NCBI GenBank assembly: GCA_937926355.1
Contig: CALAZP010000017.1
Span: forward strand, 1 to 14,640
DNA length: 14,640 nucleotides
Direction of reading: 5' to 3'
DNA from: an uncultured Saprospirales bacterium
Lineage (GTDB): Bacteria > Bacteroidota > Bacteroidia > Chitinophagales > Saprospiraceae
Within the stretch, counting starts at the first letter, position 1. Each line of letters opens with the position of its first letter. Of the stretch, positions 14,588 through 14,640 are shown in pieces. Position numbers and translations under genes: made by a program. Below the pieces are notes generated by a model. That model had not been told where the DNA came from. It made no database searches and was given only the letters and a program-made list of their open reading frames with translations.

Positions 14588-14640
14588 GGTGGTTGTAGCT
14601 CAGCTGGTTAGAGCGCTGGATTGTGGTTCCAGAGGTCGCG
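14588..14640 (+). tRNA. tRNA-His (anticodon GUG), 3' end beyond the window
   Basis: The visible part begins with an extra G (14588, the expected G-1 of tRNA-His) and acceptor strand GTGGTTG, then the D-arm GCTCAGCTGGTTAGAGC and an anticodon stem CTGGA/TCCAG closing the loop TTGTGGT with anticodon GTG. The sequence ends in the variable region and start of the T-arm, so the 3' acceptor strand is not seen. Confidence 0.95.

Noticed and set aside
1..14640. CRISPR array, insertion sequence, toxin-antitoxin or phage-defence locus
   Set aside because: No regularly spaced repeats, transposase, terminal repeats or defence-type gene pairs were seen anywhere in the window.

Overview
This 14.6 kb window reads as ordinary chromosome from a low-GC member of the Bacteroidota, probably a gliding marine or environmental lineage such as Cytophagales (the order is a guess). 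The evidence is a type IX secretion C-terminal sorting domain on the first protein, a gldC gliding gene, lipoproteins of Bacteroidota character, an SRP RNA of the short bacterial type, little Shine-Dalgarno signal, and several matches to the Bacteroidota -7 promoter element TAnnTTTG in front of stable RNA genes.

Layout. Bases 1-1367 hold the 3' end of a large secreted multidomain protein (dockerin-like repeat, cohesin-like domain, T9SS sorting domain), followed closely by an EamA-type transporter (to 2251). A minus-strand tRNA pair, Gly(GCC) then Leu(UAA), follows, separated by a hairpin with a T-run. A minus-strand pair, a DUF72 protein and polyphosphate kinase (ppk1), occupies 2629-5659. 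Divergent from it, tpiA and a small 74-residue protein run on the plus strand and overlap tail to tail with a minus-strand lipoprotein (6689-7465). A copper-type P-type ATPase (7530-9641) shares one base with gldC (9641-9997), which converges on the SRP RNA gene ffs (minus, about 10004-10096). A transaldolase of the small TalC/FSA type (10157-10813) converges on a minus-strand pair: a lipoprotein and a nucleoside phosphorylase. Then come a LuxE/PaaK-type acyl-activating protein (12262-13263, plus), a MOCS3/Uba4-like ThiF-rhodanese fusion (minus, to 14405) and the 5' part of tRNA-His(GUG), which runs off the window.

How the genes fit together. Most are housekeeping or metabolic: glycolysis (tpiA), the non-oxidative pentose phosphate pathway (transaldolase), polyphosphate storage, nucleoside salvage, metal export, protein targeting, sulfur transfer. 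The first CDS (T9SS cargo) and gldC point to the linked type IX secretion and gliding machinery, though no core gld/spr secretion genes are here. Genes are tightly packed, with several overlaps of 1-8 bases.

I found no mobile element, CRISPR array, phage gene, toxin-antitoxin pair or defence system, and nothing I can defend as an undescribed system. The more interesting points are modest: the ATPase-gldC coupling, a changed metal-site motif in the ATPase, a ThiF-rhodanese protein lacking the usual zinc cysteines, residues that argue for transaldolase over fructose-6-phosphate aldolase, recurrent promoter elements, and a palindromic candidate bidirectional promoter at 12233-12240.
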